This document shows positions 24,200 through 36,918 of a DNA stretch of 64,000 bases, piece after piece. The notes beneath the pieces were generated by a model. It searched no databases. It was not told the origin of the DNA and saw only the letters and a program-made list of their open reading frames with translations. This DNA comes from Druceiella hillmani. Taxonomy: Eukaryota > Arthropoda > Insecta > Lepidoptera > Hepialidae. Numbering within the stretch: the stretch's first letter is position 1; every line of letters begins with the position of its first letter. The position numbers were made by a program, and so were the translations under genes. The stretch covers positions 26,702,001 through 26,766,000 of the forward strand of contig JAYKKI010000029.1 of assembly GCA_039881145.1 (NCBI GenBank), given 5' to 3'.

Positions 24200-25435
24200 A
24201 TTAAGTTATTATTTATTTTTAGTTATAAAGTGATATTTTCAAGCTGAGGTCTGCAGAAGACATTTGGTGTTGGTGTTTCGGAATATCCTTACTTGATCTT
24301 GGTTGCCAAGTATTAATGTTCCTACAGCTTGGCCACATGAAGGATGCAAGAAATTCTTGATTGAATGAAGCAAATTGATGTTTTTACTCAGGCAATGACG
24401 ATGATATTTACCTGTTCAACGATGATACTGCATTGTGTTGTAAGAAAGACTTAGTCTTATTTCGGTATTCTGCGCAATAATCCATCGTTCAATTTCTAAT
24501 AAATGAAATAGCAATATTAAGCTTTTATTGAGTATATTATTTCTATTTATGGAGTGCGATCTAGTCAGTGTTGCCAAATGACGACTTCCAAACTGACAAT
24601 GGCAAAGTTTCTCTATGGGGAGGGTGATCGCTATAAAATAATAAATAATTATCCGTTCAACTTAAAATAATTTTGTTCCCGTTGCTATGATAACTTAAAA
24701 TAACAGGTTAAATGAAAAATGTGATTTATATAAAATTAAATTTAAAGCGAATAAAAATCATAGCTTCGTAAGGATAGGCCAATAGCAACCGAAAAATGTC
24801 CCACTAGAAACGATGATAAATGACAAAATTGGTACCGTTTTATTTCTGCTAACATTTCGATTCTCGAAACAATTCCGAATTGTTTAGTAAAAATATGTTT
24901 AAATTACAGTTCGAGAATTCCTTCGGTTATAATCGTTTCTCATATATACTTTTTGTTATTTATTGAAAAAATAGTTGTATTTTCAGTAACTATATGAATT
25001 CCAACGTTGTGACCTTGTAAGGACGTGTTTTCACATAAATTTTTTTTTAAATATTAATTTTTCTTCACTTTGATTTTTGAAAATTTACCGATGAGTACGG
25101 TGCCTGAAATACAGGAAATCTTAGAAACAAAATGAATTAGTACTTGTCCATCTGCCTGTCACTTAAATAACTCAAAAACTTCTAAACCGATAAACTTAAA
25201 ACTAGAAATGTAAGTATAAAATGTTCATAGGTTTGAGTCATTTAGTGATTAATAATTATTGACTAAGTTTATTGACAAAGCCTATACACGAGAGACACAC
25301 ACGCTTACACACATGTCGTATTTTTTAATTATTGAGAGCAATGTATACTATGTTATGAAGGATTAAAATCATTTTCCAATTCATTAAGTATAAGAAGTGT
25401 AAAAGGATTTTGCAAACTAAAAAAAACATCAGTAC
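24200..25435. other. AT-rich non-coding DNA
   Basis: No gene recognised. Confidence 0.45.
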
Positions 25436-25652
<217 letters not shown>

Positions 25653-25710
25653 CGTTTTAAAAAAAATCGTCTTCTCGTCTCGTCAAATTTCCTAACTGGC
25701 ACCCGCACAG

Positions 25711-25858
25711 GGATGGCGTTACTTTGATATACGCTGAGGCTACGACGCTGCAAGCAAAATCAAGGAAGAGGATCTCAATTCCAGACGTGCCGTTCAACAA
25801 ACATATTGAGAATTCTTCAGGGATCTTAGATGAAGGCCCTGTTGCTAATCATTCTCAT
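25711..25858 (+). CDS. Candidate host exon, 49 codons, gene unknown
   Basis: Preceded by a pyrimidine-rich tract ending in an acceptor (GCACCCGCACAG, AG at 25709-25710) and followed by a strong donor (CAT|GTAAGT, GT at 25859-25860). The exon is 148 nt: one base completing a codon, then 49 codons with no stop, while the other two frames close early. Residues run [49 protein letters not shown]. Base composition is markedly less AT-rich than its surroundings and codons are varied. I do not recognise the protein; there is no hallmark domain, and the RKRISIP string could be a basophilic kinase site. If real, much of the flanking window is intron of this gene. The exon would be phase 1 or 2 upstream and phase 0 downstream. 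Confidence 0.6.
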
Positions 25859-25861
25859 GTA

Positions 25862-27980
25862 AGTACCTTTCCTTTGTTCATTTAATTGTATAACGCCTTT
25901 CCTAATCCTGACGTGAAATACACGAATACGTTTGAAATTTAATTATCTGGAACATTGATTGAATTATAATGTATAAGTACTTCAGAAATCTCATCATCGT
26001 TAAACCGCGTTTACCAATAATTATAACAATAACAGTAATAATTTTCTGCAACGTGATGTGACTATGCATTCTTTATCATCTCGATCGAATAGCAACCATA
26101 ATGTAGTAGACTTTGGACGAGGTTTCGCTCGCGATGGCAATTTTTTAGAACGAGCCTCGAAAACCCTAGTAAAAAATAATATCGTATTACCAAAAGAAAC
26201 AAAAATTACCACATATTAATTTCGTAGATAACAATGTAACTTTCAACATTTTAATCGACACCAAATCTACTAAATCATTTATTTCTCCGTCATCAAGAGG
26301 TAAATATTTTTATGATTGCCCTAGATTTAAAGAAACAATTGTGATTAAAATATCCCACAGGACGAGCGAATTGTTATGAATATATTGTTAAGCCTGATTG
26401 ATTGCGTATTGAGCAACATCTTTAATTGTTAGATTGCAGGTCGCGTTGTGTTGTGGATAGCGTTGTGTTATAGGTGGCATTACCTCCTTATGGGGAATAA
26501 TCAGCGTTAGGTCATTCAATAGTATCGTCAAGATTTTGTCTATACTTCGTTATTCCTTATTAAATTTCCGTCACATCTAGGAACTGAATATAGATGGCTA
26601 ACTTAATGACGAAATGCTCAATTAAACACAAATATTGTACTTCTTCAATTTTCTATAGAAATTCGAAATTAGTGAATTATAAACTCTGTAGGAAAAATTT
26701 AACACTGCATGTATATGCGATGGGCTCGATTCTAGTTTCGATTTGCTTTAGTTAAAAATAATTCTGATGTTCAAAATTTTATTTGAGCCAATGGCAAGCA
26801 TTAGTCGGAATAATTAATTTCTTACTTTTAACTTATTTAAATGGTTTATTAGCTCTTATCCATTGCATCTGCGAAAAAAAAATTTTCGAACCAATTGGAC
26901 ATTCCGTAAGTAGTATTTTGTAATTTTTAAAACTTTATTGCAAATATGAACATTGTAAGTGATTGTAACGGTATAAAAGACGAATTGGCGCAGGCAGTAC
27001 AATATTTTGAGAGATACGGATTATTTGCCCCAAAAATACGAATTCGGAAATTTAATACATAGAAGAAAAGCCAAAAGACTTCGAGAAGAAATTTAAAAAT
27101 TATTATGAACGGAAAGTCGCAAGTATTATATTTTAACAGGATGGAATGCGTAATTGGAAAACATTATATTTCTGTTGACTTTAAAATCTCGGTCGCACTA
27201 AATCATGGCATTAAAACGGTTAAAATATAACCATTCAATCCACTGATTAATAATGGCAGAATAATTAACTGCATTTGCTAAATTAAAATGAAACTGATAT
27301 TTTTAAATGAGGGGAAGGAACTTCGAAGTATTCTTATATGGAACTAAAATGTTCAAAAGTTCGATTCGAACCCGAAATTTGATACTAACTAATGGGGTGT
27401 AGTTTATAAACGTTTAGTCAAATGAAGAACACAAATTGGAAACCGGAACTATATTTTCAATACGGCAATGTGACTTTACATTTTGCAAAAGTTGTTAAAA
27501 TCTATTTTTAGAATGGAATACGATTATCCAAATGATGGATCAACCAGCAAGCACTTCCGATTTGAATATTATAAAATATTTAAAACACACATGGGTATAA
27601 TTTCACAATATAATAATTACACCAATTATTTAGAATGAGTGTGGAGAGTTAGAACAAAATTATGTAAAAAAATATGTGAAACGCTACCGAAGAAACTGAA
27701 GTTTTAAAAATAAATGACGAATCAGCAATTATTAAAATAAAAATTAATGACCTCCATCCATAGTTTTATAATTTTTTTATTATACTTCTATACTTGACGA
27801 AATATTAAGGCGGCATGAATTTATGTGGCATTTCTAAATAAATAATTGATATTGCTTTCTAATATAAATGTATTTGGCCAAGCATATTTAACTTTAGTGT
27901 ACAAACGCTAAAGGTTTTGATTTAGTCAAAGTTAGAATGAAAATTCTCTCTACCATAGTTTTGTATATATTAAGATACCT
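25862..27980. other. Non-coding DNA with one open island near 26010-26215
   Basis: At 26010-26215 both strands are open for 60 or more codons in less AT-rich sequence. The plus frame reads NFLQRDVTMHSLSSRSN and FGRGFARDGNFLERASKTL. No acceptor in the right phase joins it to the exon at 25711-25858. It may be a conserved non-coding element or an exon with an undetected start. The rest shows nothing. Confidence 0.25.
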
Positions 27981-27984
27981 ATAA

Positions 27985-28843
27985 ACATGTAAGGGTACAT
28001 AGTATTAATATTAAACTAATTGCAAATATTAATTTTTCACACCTTAAATATACTGCATGCTTGGACTTTCACAGTGTAAAAACATGGCGCATATTTAAAA
28101 AGTTATAGGATTAAGAATAAACGCTACAGTTTTCTTGTAATCTTCAAGGTAGATTTAACCAACCCTGTTTCTTTCATTATTTTTGACTTAATAGTTATAT
28201 AATGCTTTTTTTGCGTATTTTTGGTATATTTTTTTAAATATGCAATTTAAATTTATAACAAAATATTTTCGTATTTCACATAATAAGGCCTTTCAAATGA
28301 TACCCCCATATAAGGTAAATAACTAGGACCATTCTTTACCCCCTCTTTAATTCTTATATGAATATTTTAAAGAGTTAGCTAGTAAAATACGTGGGTCTAT
28401 CAGATACTATATTATTATGCCAAATTTCAGGTTTCTATGTTGCATGGTTTCTGATAAAATTGAATGTGTATATAGGAAAAAGGGAACATATTTTTGCCTA
28501 CCATATCTTTCACAGGCTATAAAACAAAGTGAAGATTTAAAAAAAATGTGGTTTTCCTACAACCTCTTGTGTGGGGTTCTGAAAACCCATATTTTTTCAT
28601 AATTTTTAGTGCAGTAGTTTTTTAAAATAAGGGCGGGGTGTCGACATGTTTTTGTACATATTTTTCACTACATATTTGAAAATATAATATCTAAAATTGT
28701 TAAAAAAATGTTTTTGAAAAACTAGCTCTGAAACGATATTTGTAAAAAACAACTCTAACGGTACGGATAGACAGAAACGTGAGTAAACTTATAAAGGGAA
28801 CCCCTTATTGTTTTTTCCTTTTGAGGTACGGAACCCTAAAAAT
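27985..28843 (+). repeat. Dispersed repeat ending GGTACGGAACCCTAAAAA
   Basis: Begins near TAAGGGTACATAGTA (shared with 23966 and 37862) and ends with CTTATAAAGGGAACC, a T-rich stretch and GGTACGGAACCCTAAAAA at 28826-28843. I recall this self-complementary tail (AGGGTTCC...GGAACCCT) as common in lepidopteran genomes at the 3' ends of retroposon-like repeats. No coding capacity is visible. Relatives of the tail region lie at 30714-30763, 31771-31806 and 38405-38485. Confidence 0.6.
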
Positions 28844-29125
28844 ATGTAAGTGTGCTGTGAGTGTTGCGGAGTGTATCAGACATTCAGCATGCATGATTTT
28901 TGTAGATATAGTAAAATTTTCGACCTCAGAGCGGCCTCACAGGCGATAGATAAGCAGGTGGCAGTGGATACTAAAATGAGATAAATTGATGTCTTAATAT
29001 TTTACAGTATTTTGTTTTATGAGTTTGCTTATTATATCAAATTAAGAGATTATTTTGTCTCAGTGGTGTGATCAGTTAGATTTTGCGATTGTTTGGATTT
29101 TTGCTTTTGCCTCCAGTACATAATA

Positions 29126-29128
29126 TAT

Positions 29129-29187
<59 letters not shown>

Positions 29188-29235
29188 AATTTATATATAT
29201 AAAAATTTATTAAAAAATATTATATATATAAATTT
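29126..29235. repeat. (TA)n microsatellite
   Basis: ACACACATA followed by TA runs and AT-only sequence. Confidence 0.9.
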
Positions 29236-29239
29236 TTTC

Positions 29240-30070
29240 TGTGTCAAATTGTAGTAGTGATCCAGAAGAAATATATTATGAAACAGTTGAAGTTATAGAT
29301 AGTTCAACGTTTATAGTTTATATTTTAGGTTAGGCTAGATTACTGACGATAAATTATGTATGAAGGGAATTAAGTATAGGTAATAATGTAGTAGCAGAAG
29401 TCAGATTTATAAGTGATATTTGATACCAACCATAACATATATTCTTGAAATACTTAGATTTTATTTGACTTTATTAAAAATATACTTTATGAACTTGATC
29501 ACCTTCTCGATAAGGATAAAAGCTTCGTCAATAGAATCCAAAAAGTGTCTCCTATATTTTTTGTTGTAATACTTAACATTTTATATATCAATCTCTCGTG
29601 CAAATATTTCACATTTTTGTATAATGTATAGAGTATACTTTTTATCAATACTTATCATTTATTAACTTTCATTATAAGTTTTGTTTCTGTTATTTTTGAT
29701 GAAGTCTAACTATATCACATTTATTTACCATCTTATGTAATATTGTGAAATAGAGTGGGAAAAAAAGGAAATTATAACCCTTGCAACTGGAAATTGTTAC
29801 ATTCATGCTCGGTAGGTAAAATTAATTTTATAAATTTACTTATCTTGCAATATAGTTCTGGGATAAATAACGCAAGCATTGTTTGTCATGTATAGAATAT
29901 TATTCGAATGGCCAGAATATATTAGTCGCCACACGAAATGGTTTTAGCATTGCGAGGATCGTGTCGTGGCCCAGTTTTCTTTAATCCTGCATCTCCGAAA
30001 TAAAGACGCTACAATAGGCCACTCTTGTCGATAGCGACATAAACATGGATAAGTACACGTTTAAAATTCT
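29240..30070. other. AT-rich non-coding DNA
   Basis: Nothing recognised. Confidence 0.45.
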
Positions 30071-30079
30071 GAAAAAAAC

Positions 30080-30780
30080 ATTTTTATATTCTTCGTAACA
30101 AACCTTTTCAAATGACATAAATACACCGGAAATATGAAATGAGAAAAAAGTAGTTTTTGAAATTTTATTTACTTTATCTTTAATTGCAAAACGATATTTT
30201 AAAAAAATTAGTTTAAAATACTTGGGTTAAGTAGATGTCTTATTATAACAATTTTCAAGTTTCTGTTTTTCTTTCTTTCAAGTTTTTGTGAGAAAATCGG
30301 TTTTGAAAATTTAAAATTGTGAATGTATTGCCTACTATGTTTTGCATAGGCTTAAAACGTGGGGAATAGTTAAAAAATTATGACATCTAGAATATTCGCT
30401 GTAGTTTTCCTAAACCCTTTATATGTGGGTATATATATATGGGCTTCTAAAACCCTATATTTACATAATTTTAGGTTGAGTAGTTCCAGAAATTAGGATG
30501 GGGATGTATATTTTTCAATATATCACTGAAGACACACTGAAGAAACACATGGGAAATGAAAAAAAATCGACTACATAATTTGCGCTCCATAAACTTTCCA
30601 AATTAATATTTTAGAGTTTTAGTTATTGCTATAAATGCGGGTTAATATAATTTATTACCGTGCCAAATTTTAAGTTTCTATATCAAGAGGTTTCTGAGAA
30701 AAACGCTGTAACTGATGGATGGACAGACATTTGAATGATCTTATAAAGTTTTCATTTTTAACACGCTTGGATTAGATCAA
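30080..30780 (+). repeat. Diverged copy of the dispersed repeat
   Basis: Shares phrases with 28270-28800: TTTCAAATGA, AAAACCCTATATTT after a GGGCTTCTA phrase, and near its end GATGGATGGACAGAC...CTTATAAAG, matching GATAGACAGAAAC...CTTATAAAG at 28770. The terminal GGAACCCTA phrase is replaced here. Confidence 0.45.
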
Positions 30781-30825
30781 CCTGTGACTACGAAACTAAA
30801 TTTCATGCACTTCCTATTGTTGTAT

Positions 30826-31230
30826 CATCACGAAACTTGACACTTATGTGTAGTTCTAAGGACAATATAATAAAATGGTCCATCGGACTGATTCTATGAA
30901 ATAGAACCGGAAGTTAGGCACTGAACTCGATAAGGGAATAACGTGTCCTAATTGTGTTTGAGCTTCTATTTATTATATCATAATGAAACTTGGCAGCTGT
31001 ATATAGTTCTGGTGACAAAATGGTACTATCAAATCTATTTAATGAAATAGAACCAGAAATTACACATTGCACTCGATAATGGAACGAGGTATCCTAATCA
31101 TGTTTGGGCTTCTAATGGTTGTATAGTCATAAAACCTAGTAGTTTTGTGTAGTACTGATGACAGTACAATAAAATGGTGCGTACCACCGGACTGATTCAA
31201 TGAAATAGGACCGGAAGTCAGATCAAAGAA
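30826..31230. repeat. Tandem array, period about 150 bp, under three copies
   Basis: Landmarks recur in order: CGAAACTTGAC, GTAGTTCT, AATAAAATGGT, GGACTGATTCTATGAAATAG, ACCGGAAGT, CTCGATAA, TCCTAAT and TTGAGCTTCTA. Copies start near 30831, 30984 and 31131, spacing 153 and 146 bp. The last copy is partial. Non-coding satellite-like sequence. Confidence 0.8.
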
Positions 31231-31389
31231 TCGGATTGTTCCTATCTTATCGGAAATACGCCTTGCATTACTGATGTATTGGCAGAGATGGAGAGAAAGC
31301 GCGTTCAGTCGCTCACAGACATGGAATCAAGAAGAGACACCACCACCTATTCTACTATGCTGCTCTGCTAATTTTAATTTTATAGAAGT

Positions 31390-34300
31390 TTTAAATACTG
31401 CACTAAAAAGAAAAAAAATAATTCTCAAACCTCTTTTTTTATCTACTCTGTAAGGACTTTAGCGAAAGTCATGCTTATTTTTGCGTGTATTATATAAGGG
31501 TAAAATTGGGGGGTGGCGGCACTTTAAAAAAAAAACAAATGTTTTTGCTTCATAACTTAATAATATATAAATGAAAATGCTTAATATTACAGTTAAAACT
31601 CGAAAAAAATTCTCTACGCTTTTACACTAAAATATTATATTAAGTAAACATGGCTTACACTAAAGCCCTAACAGAGTAGACAGAGAAAATGATTCGATAA
31701 TTATTTTTTATTTTTGAATGCAGTGTTTATATTTTTTACAAGTGTGTATTTTTATTTTTTTAAACTATTAACTTATTCCTTTTGTGGTATGGAACCCTGA
31801 AAAATTTCATTAAAGAGAAATGCCTGTACTTTAAGAGGAAATTAAGGAATTTTATGAAAAAGATTTATTTCATCACATTTACTGAACTCATTCTTATTCC
31901 ACTATTCATATGACTTAACTTTTTTCTCCATCCATTGTTGCCTTTTTATTTACGTAAATTTATGTTAAGCCCTTGCAACCTTATCCTTTTAAATACTCTT
32001 TCTTCACCACAGACACTTGGCTACGCCAAATCGAAGTACACCCATGGACTATAAACTAAATCTCGGAGGTAACTTTAATAGAAAAGTATACTTACGAACC
32101 AACTCGGAGCTTGACTTATGAGTATTTAGCTTGCGACTTTCACTCGACTTCATTCTCGTAATTTAAGCAAATCTTGATAAAGATGATAAGATCATGAATA
32201 TTTTAACCGCTCGTTATCCAGTTAGCGCTTTATGTGGTGAGGCGGGTCGGCGCGAACCGTGAGAGTCGGCAAGGGGTTCATAAGATACGACGGGGTTTTT
32301 CAGCCATTATCTCACCTTAAATAGGCGGTTAGAAGAGCGTGACCGAAAATAGTAATGTTTTGTGTCTATATGGTGAGATGTATTTTGAAATTGTGGATTT
32401 ATATTTTAGGTCTTTATGCGCAGCATTAGGCCACGCACAGTCTACCTACTTCGATGGTTGAGTAGAAATTAGGTTAACACTCCCCTATACTATATTTGTA
32501 TAAATCATTCTTTAAGGTATTATTTCAGTTTGGGTAAAACTAGTTCGATTTTTTTAAGCACGCCTTATCATTTCAATATGTATATTTTCTACATTTAAAA
32601 AAATATTTGAGCATGAATACATTATAAGACAGAAAGTAAAATGATTTGAAGGTATTTGTTCAACCATTAAAATTTACCTATATGTTATCACAATATATTC
32701 CATGTAAGTGTATTCATAGACTTACTATACGAACAGACGAACAAAGCGTGCGGGCGAGAAAATATTCCATTGACATTACTACGAGGGACAAAGAGATGGC
32801 GATACATGCACCGTTAAGACAATAATCTTCCATAGCAGATAATAATCTTAATTTGGCAGATAATAATCTTCCCGCTTTGTTAGCGTCCCGCCGTAATTTA
32901 GTATTTGTATGTAGTTCAACTATAATTTTTAGAAAGTTGTTTAGAATAAGCTATGGTGTCTTGTTCAGTGTTGAATTGGAAATTAAATACAGCATTAATG
33001 CAAATAATCAGACGTTGCACGTCTACGTTGCACGCAATTTACATGCGTATTTCTTTCATTTCAAATTTCAATTTCAAATTTGACATAATAATAGAACACA
33101 TCATACCGCACATATTTCAAAACTTAATACCCAGAAATAGAAATTTGGGAGGGGCCAAGTGAAGCAGTCGAATGGTTTTTTTTTATTTAAAGGGTTTTGT
33201 GAGGGATATTAGCTGAAAGAATAAGTTTTGAGGTTTCCAAAACTTTTTCCATAATGTCATGTTGAAATGTTTAATTTCGTATGGAACTTGAATTTTGCAA
33301 ATATGTCATAGTTAACACTCAAGAATGTTTAAATAATAATTTTAAAAGAGTATAACACATATTGGAAATGTTAACAAAAGCATGTACATCGCCCGCCCCT
33401 GTGTTCAAAACTATAAACATTTCCAGAACACTGCGGCAGTGATACCAAATTTCAACGTTTTTAAGAGATCCACGATATTTTTATGCCCGTGGACGATATG
33501 CTAGGTAACATTTTTAATTGTTGAAAAATAATATTAATATTTGTATATGTTATAAAAAATACTTAAATATGTATATGTACAGTGCCAGTAGAAGCTGCAC
33601 TGCATTTATGCCACCTGTATATTTCTAACATTATTTTGAAAACAAATTAAATAAAACTATTGTACGGACAAAAGGAAAGGTAATATGTATGTGAAAATTT
33701 GATAGTGATATAATGTTAACTGTACAAGCTAATAATGTATTGTTTATGTGTTTATATTTAAAGACTTTTTTGCAATTTGCCGCAAGTATACGGAGTAAGA
33801 TATACGGAGTTTATTATTTGAAAAACATCATAAGGGTATCCTGGACACCGTTCACGTAGAATGCAGTGTAGACGGTGCGATGTTGCAAGCGAGGCACCGT
33901 CAACACCGTTCTCGGCCATCTCATCTAAATAAAGGCTCCGCGGGATAAATATTTCGGACGGGTTTTTTGTATGAGATAAAACAGAACGTTTTATTATGCT
34001 GATAAATCTGCCGGGGGATTCTAATGGATAAGGAACGGCTATTCGGACACTGAATAATTTTCACATAAAATGAACAAAACTGCTCGTTATAATCCGTCGA
34101 CGCTACCGACATTAAAATCTATTTATTTTCCTCGGAACAACGCCTTATGGAGGTATCAAAAGGTTTTGAAATATACGTCGCCGCCCCCCTTCGCTTACGT
34201 ATGTTGCTCGGCTCCGAATCTATTGTACGCAGAAATGTCTGACCTTATCGCGTCAGGGGAAATGGGACAGAATAAAAATTATTCGTTTATGGACGTTTTA

Positions 34301-35390
34301 AGGAGTTATTTTTACGGCTGAGGCGAGTTGGTAATCATTGTTTATGCGGGTGCGAGATTTATTTCGAATATTTTTGTGTGTAATTGACTGGCTGCGCTGG
34401 GTTCGATCCAATTATACGGACGTACATTATTTGGTGTTTCTTTTAGAATAATTCAGAACTAAACTGAATTCATTTAGTGCCGATTGTGTATAAAAATTAA
34501 TATTTTGCACATTTTTTAATGCTCATATATTATCGATTACAACGGATTTCTTTTGGCAGGCTTTTTATTTTCTTCAAGCATATGTTAAAATATAGAAAGA
34601 ATTTGTTAAAATTTACCTTTATCAGATTAAATTGTACACGTTTTAATTTAAAATGTACAAGTGATTTATATTTTTTTATGTGTACATATTAAAGAAAAGT
34701 GAAAATAAAAGGTTTTTACTTTAAGATGTTTTGGTAAAATTACCGCAGAGGTATATGTGGAGAAGCAATGAACCATTTTTGAAATGTTCATCTATCTATC
34801 TGTCTGTCTGTTCGTATGCAGATCGGGCAGAGACTAAGGAAAATTTGTTTTTAAATTTTTCATAACTTAAGATTTCCGAAATAAAACTAAATGGGCATTG
34901 TCTTATTGTGATTTTGAAAAGTGAAGAAATAATACCGGTTTTCATGTTTTTATTTGCATATCGTAAAAACTGCTTAGTAAATTTAAATAGGATTTGAATT
35001 GTCATATCGCTTAAAGTTTACAATAAAACTTAGATACGTTTTATTGTATAGTAATGCCAGAAAACTGAAAGACGACAACATATTGACATAAATTATATAA
35101 TTTAATATCACGAGGAAACCCTGCCTTTTGTAACATTACGTTTCACTTTGCTTACCTAAAATATCGTCTCATTATTTGTAACCAGCTTTAAGATTCAGCC
35201 AATAGCTAAAAAACTCAAAATAATTCAACCAGTTCGTTCAGGTTTAATCGCATCGACAATGTTAGAGAAATTATTCACAAGAAAGAAATCGTGCGTACAA
35301 TCTGCTGTAGACATTTGTCGATTAGGTGTATATTCTTAATTATTTTGATGAAAATAGCCATTATTTAATTTTTTCTTTTATTAAATGAAA
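31390..35390. other. Mostly AT-rich non-coding DNA with two GC-richer unique islands
   Basis: Islands at 32210-32360 and 33840-34400 are clearly less AT-rich and non-repetitive, with no convincing exon. The 83-codon frame at 34070-34321 has no recognisable domain. Such islands in long insect introns are often conserved regulatory elements; this is inference. Confidence 0.35.
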
Positions 35391-35393
35391 AAA

Positions 35394-35780
35394 ATGTTGC
35401 CCAAAAAGACCATATTGTATTTATTTTTATCTCGTAGTAGACCGAATGAATGGAGTCACGACAATGGTTATTCTGTGATATTTTTCGAGATATGTTGCTC
35501 AACAAGACCATACCGTATTTATTTTTATCTCGTAGTAGACCGAATGAATGGAGTCACGATAAAGGTTATTCTGTGATATTTTTCGAGATATTTTGCCCAA
35601 AAAGACCATACCGTATTTATTTTTATCTCGTAGTAGACCGAATGAATGTAGTCACGACAAAGGTTATTCTGTGATATTTTTCGAGATATGTTGCTCAAAA
35701 AGACCATACCGTATTTATTTTTATCTCGTAGTAGACCGAATGAATGGAGTCACGACAACGGTTATTCTGTGATATTTTTC
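35394..35780. repeat. 98-bp tandem repeat, about four copies
   Basis: The block AAGACCATACCGTATTTATT recurs with its first bases 98 bp apart each time (GAC at 35408, 35506, 35604, 35702). Copies differ by only a few substitutions (for example ATATTG versus ATACCG, and GGAGTC versus GTAGTC), so the array is young. Because 98 is not a multiple of three, the frames across it are not evidence of coding. Confidence 0.95.
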
Positions 35781-35789
35781 ATGTTTGCA

Positions 35790-36915
35790 AAGGTTATACG
35801 ATTTATCATAGACGAAAAATGTTACTTTTTAATCATACATTACTTCTACATATACATATTTTATTTCTAAATACCGACAACGTATCTGAAATTCACACAC
35901 TGCCGCACACGTGTTTAATTAACCTAACAAAATATCGACATACAAAACAAGAAAAGAGCATAAAAATAATAACACCGCATCTGGGCTTTATTAAAGTGTT
36001 CGATAACATTTATTGAATTTTGCCAGGTAAAAGGTGACAAATAGAAAGTACGTTTTTTTATAATTGCTAAGATTTATCACACAAAAACAATGCTTAAGTA
36101 TCATTTGATATATTAAAAGAACAAAAGATTAGGTGTGGACTTAGCGGCCTATCCTCTTTATTTTTTCAATAGATTTACTTCTAGTTTCAACAGGTGGTCT
36201 ATCAAATACTTAATCCATATCAGGTGACATATCATTACCAACTTCAATTTTCTATGTTGAGTGACTCTAGTACGACTAACGACAAGAGTAAGGGTGAAAG
36301 GCTCCATAAAAATTCAAATCCATAACGTGACGAAAGTTTGTTAAAAGTGACGAAACGAAAGTTTGTTAAAAACAGAAATTTGATGATCATCTGTCCATTT
36401 TGGCCAACATATAATTTGGGGGGTCCTTCTTTTTTGTGCCCTAAAATATTACTTTTAAAGGTTTTTAAAATAATTGTAGAAGAAATGGTTCTTTAAAAAA
36501 CTCCAACCTATTTAATTACTTATTCTTGCATTCTAACGGTTAATAAACTATTTTCGTGACAATGAAATATTTAGTTGAATGGTAAGGATCAAAAGAACTA
36601 ATTTAGATATATTTGTATATACCTAAAAGGAATAAATGTTTATTATTAAAAAGTAATTGCCAAAATTTCCCCGTATCATTATGACAATTTTCAGTTTGTA
36701 TTTGATAATCGTGATAAACAAGAAATATCTACACATCACTTGATTTTTTTCCTTCATAGAAGCTTTAACCTTTTCTTATTTGTTTACTGTAAATATTTAC
36801 TTCAGAAATATTTAAATTAGAATAATATCTAACATTATAGAGCTAATTCGAATCCGTATTTACATTTTTCAATAAAACTGGGGAATAGTTATATTTATAT
36901 CTTTTACCTCATTTT
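35790..36915. other. AT-rich non-coding DNA
   Basis: Nothing beyond short direct repeats (GACGAAAGTTTGTTAAAA twice at 36340-36380). Confidence 0.45.
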
Positions 36916-36918
36916 TAC

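Noticed and set aside
34070..34321. 83-codon plus frame
   Set aside because: No domain, no homology I recognise; lies in a GC-richer island where open frames are expected by chance.
35385..35870. Four similar frames ending in SRSRPNEWSHD-like repeats
   Set aside because: Produced by the 98-bp tandem array; the unit length is not a multiple of three, so no frame is maintained.
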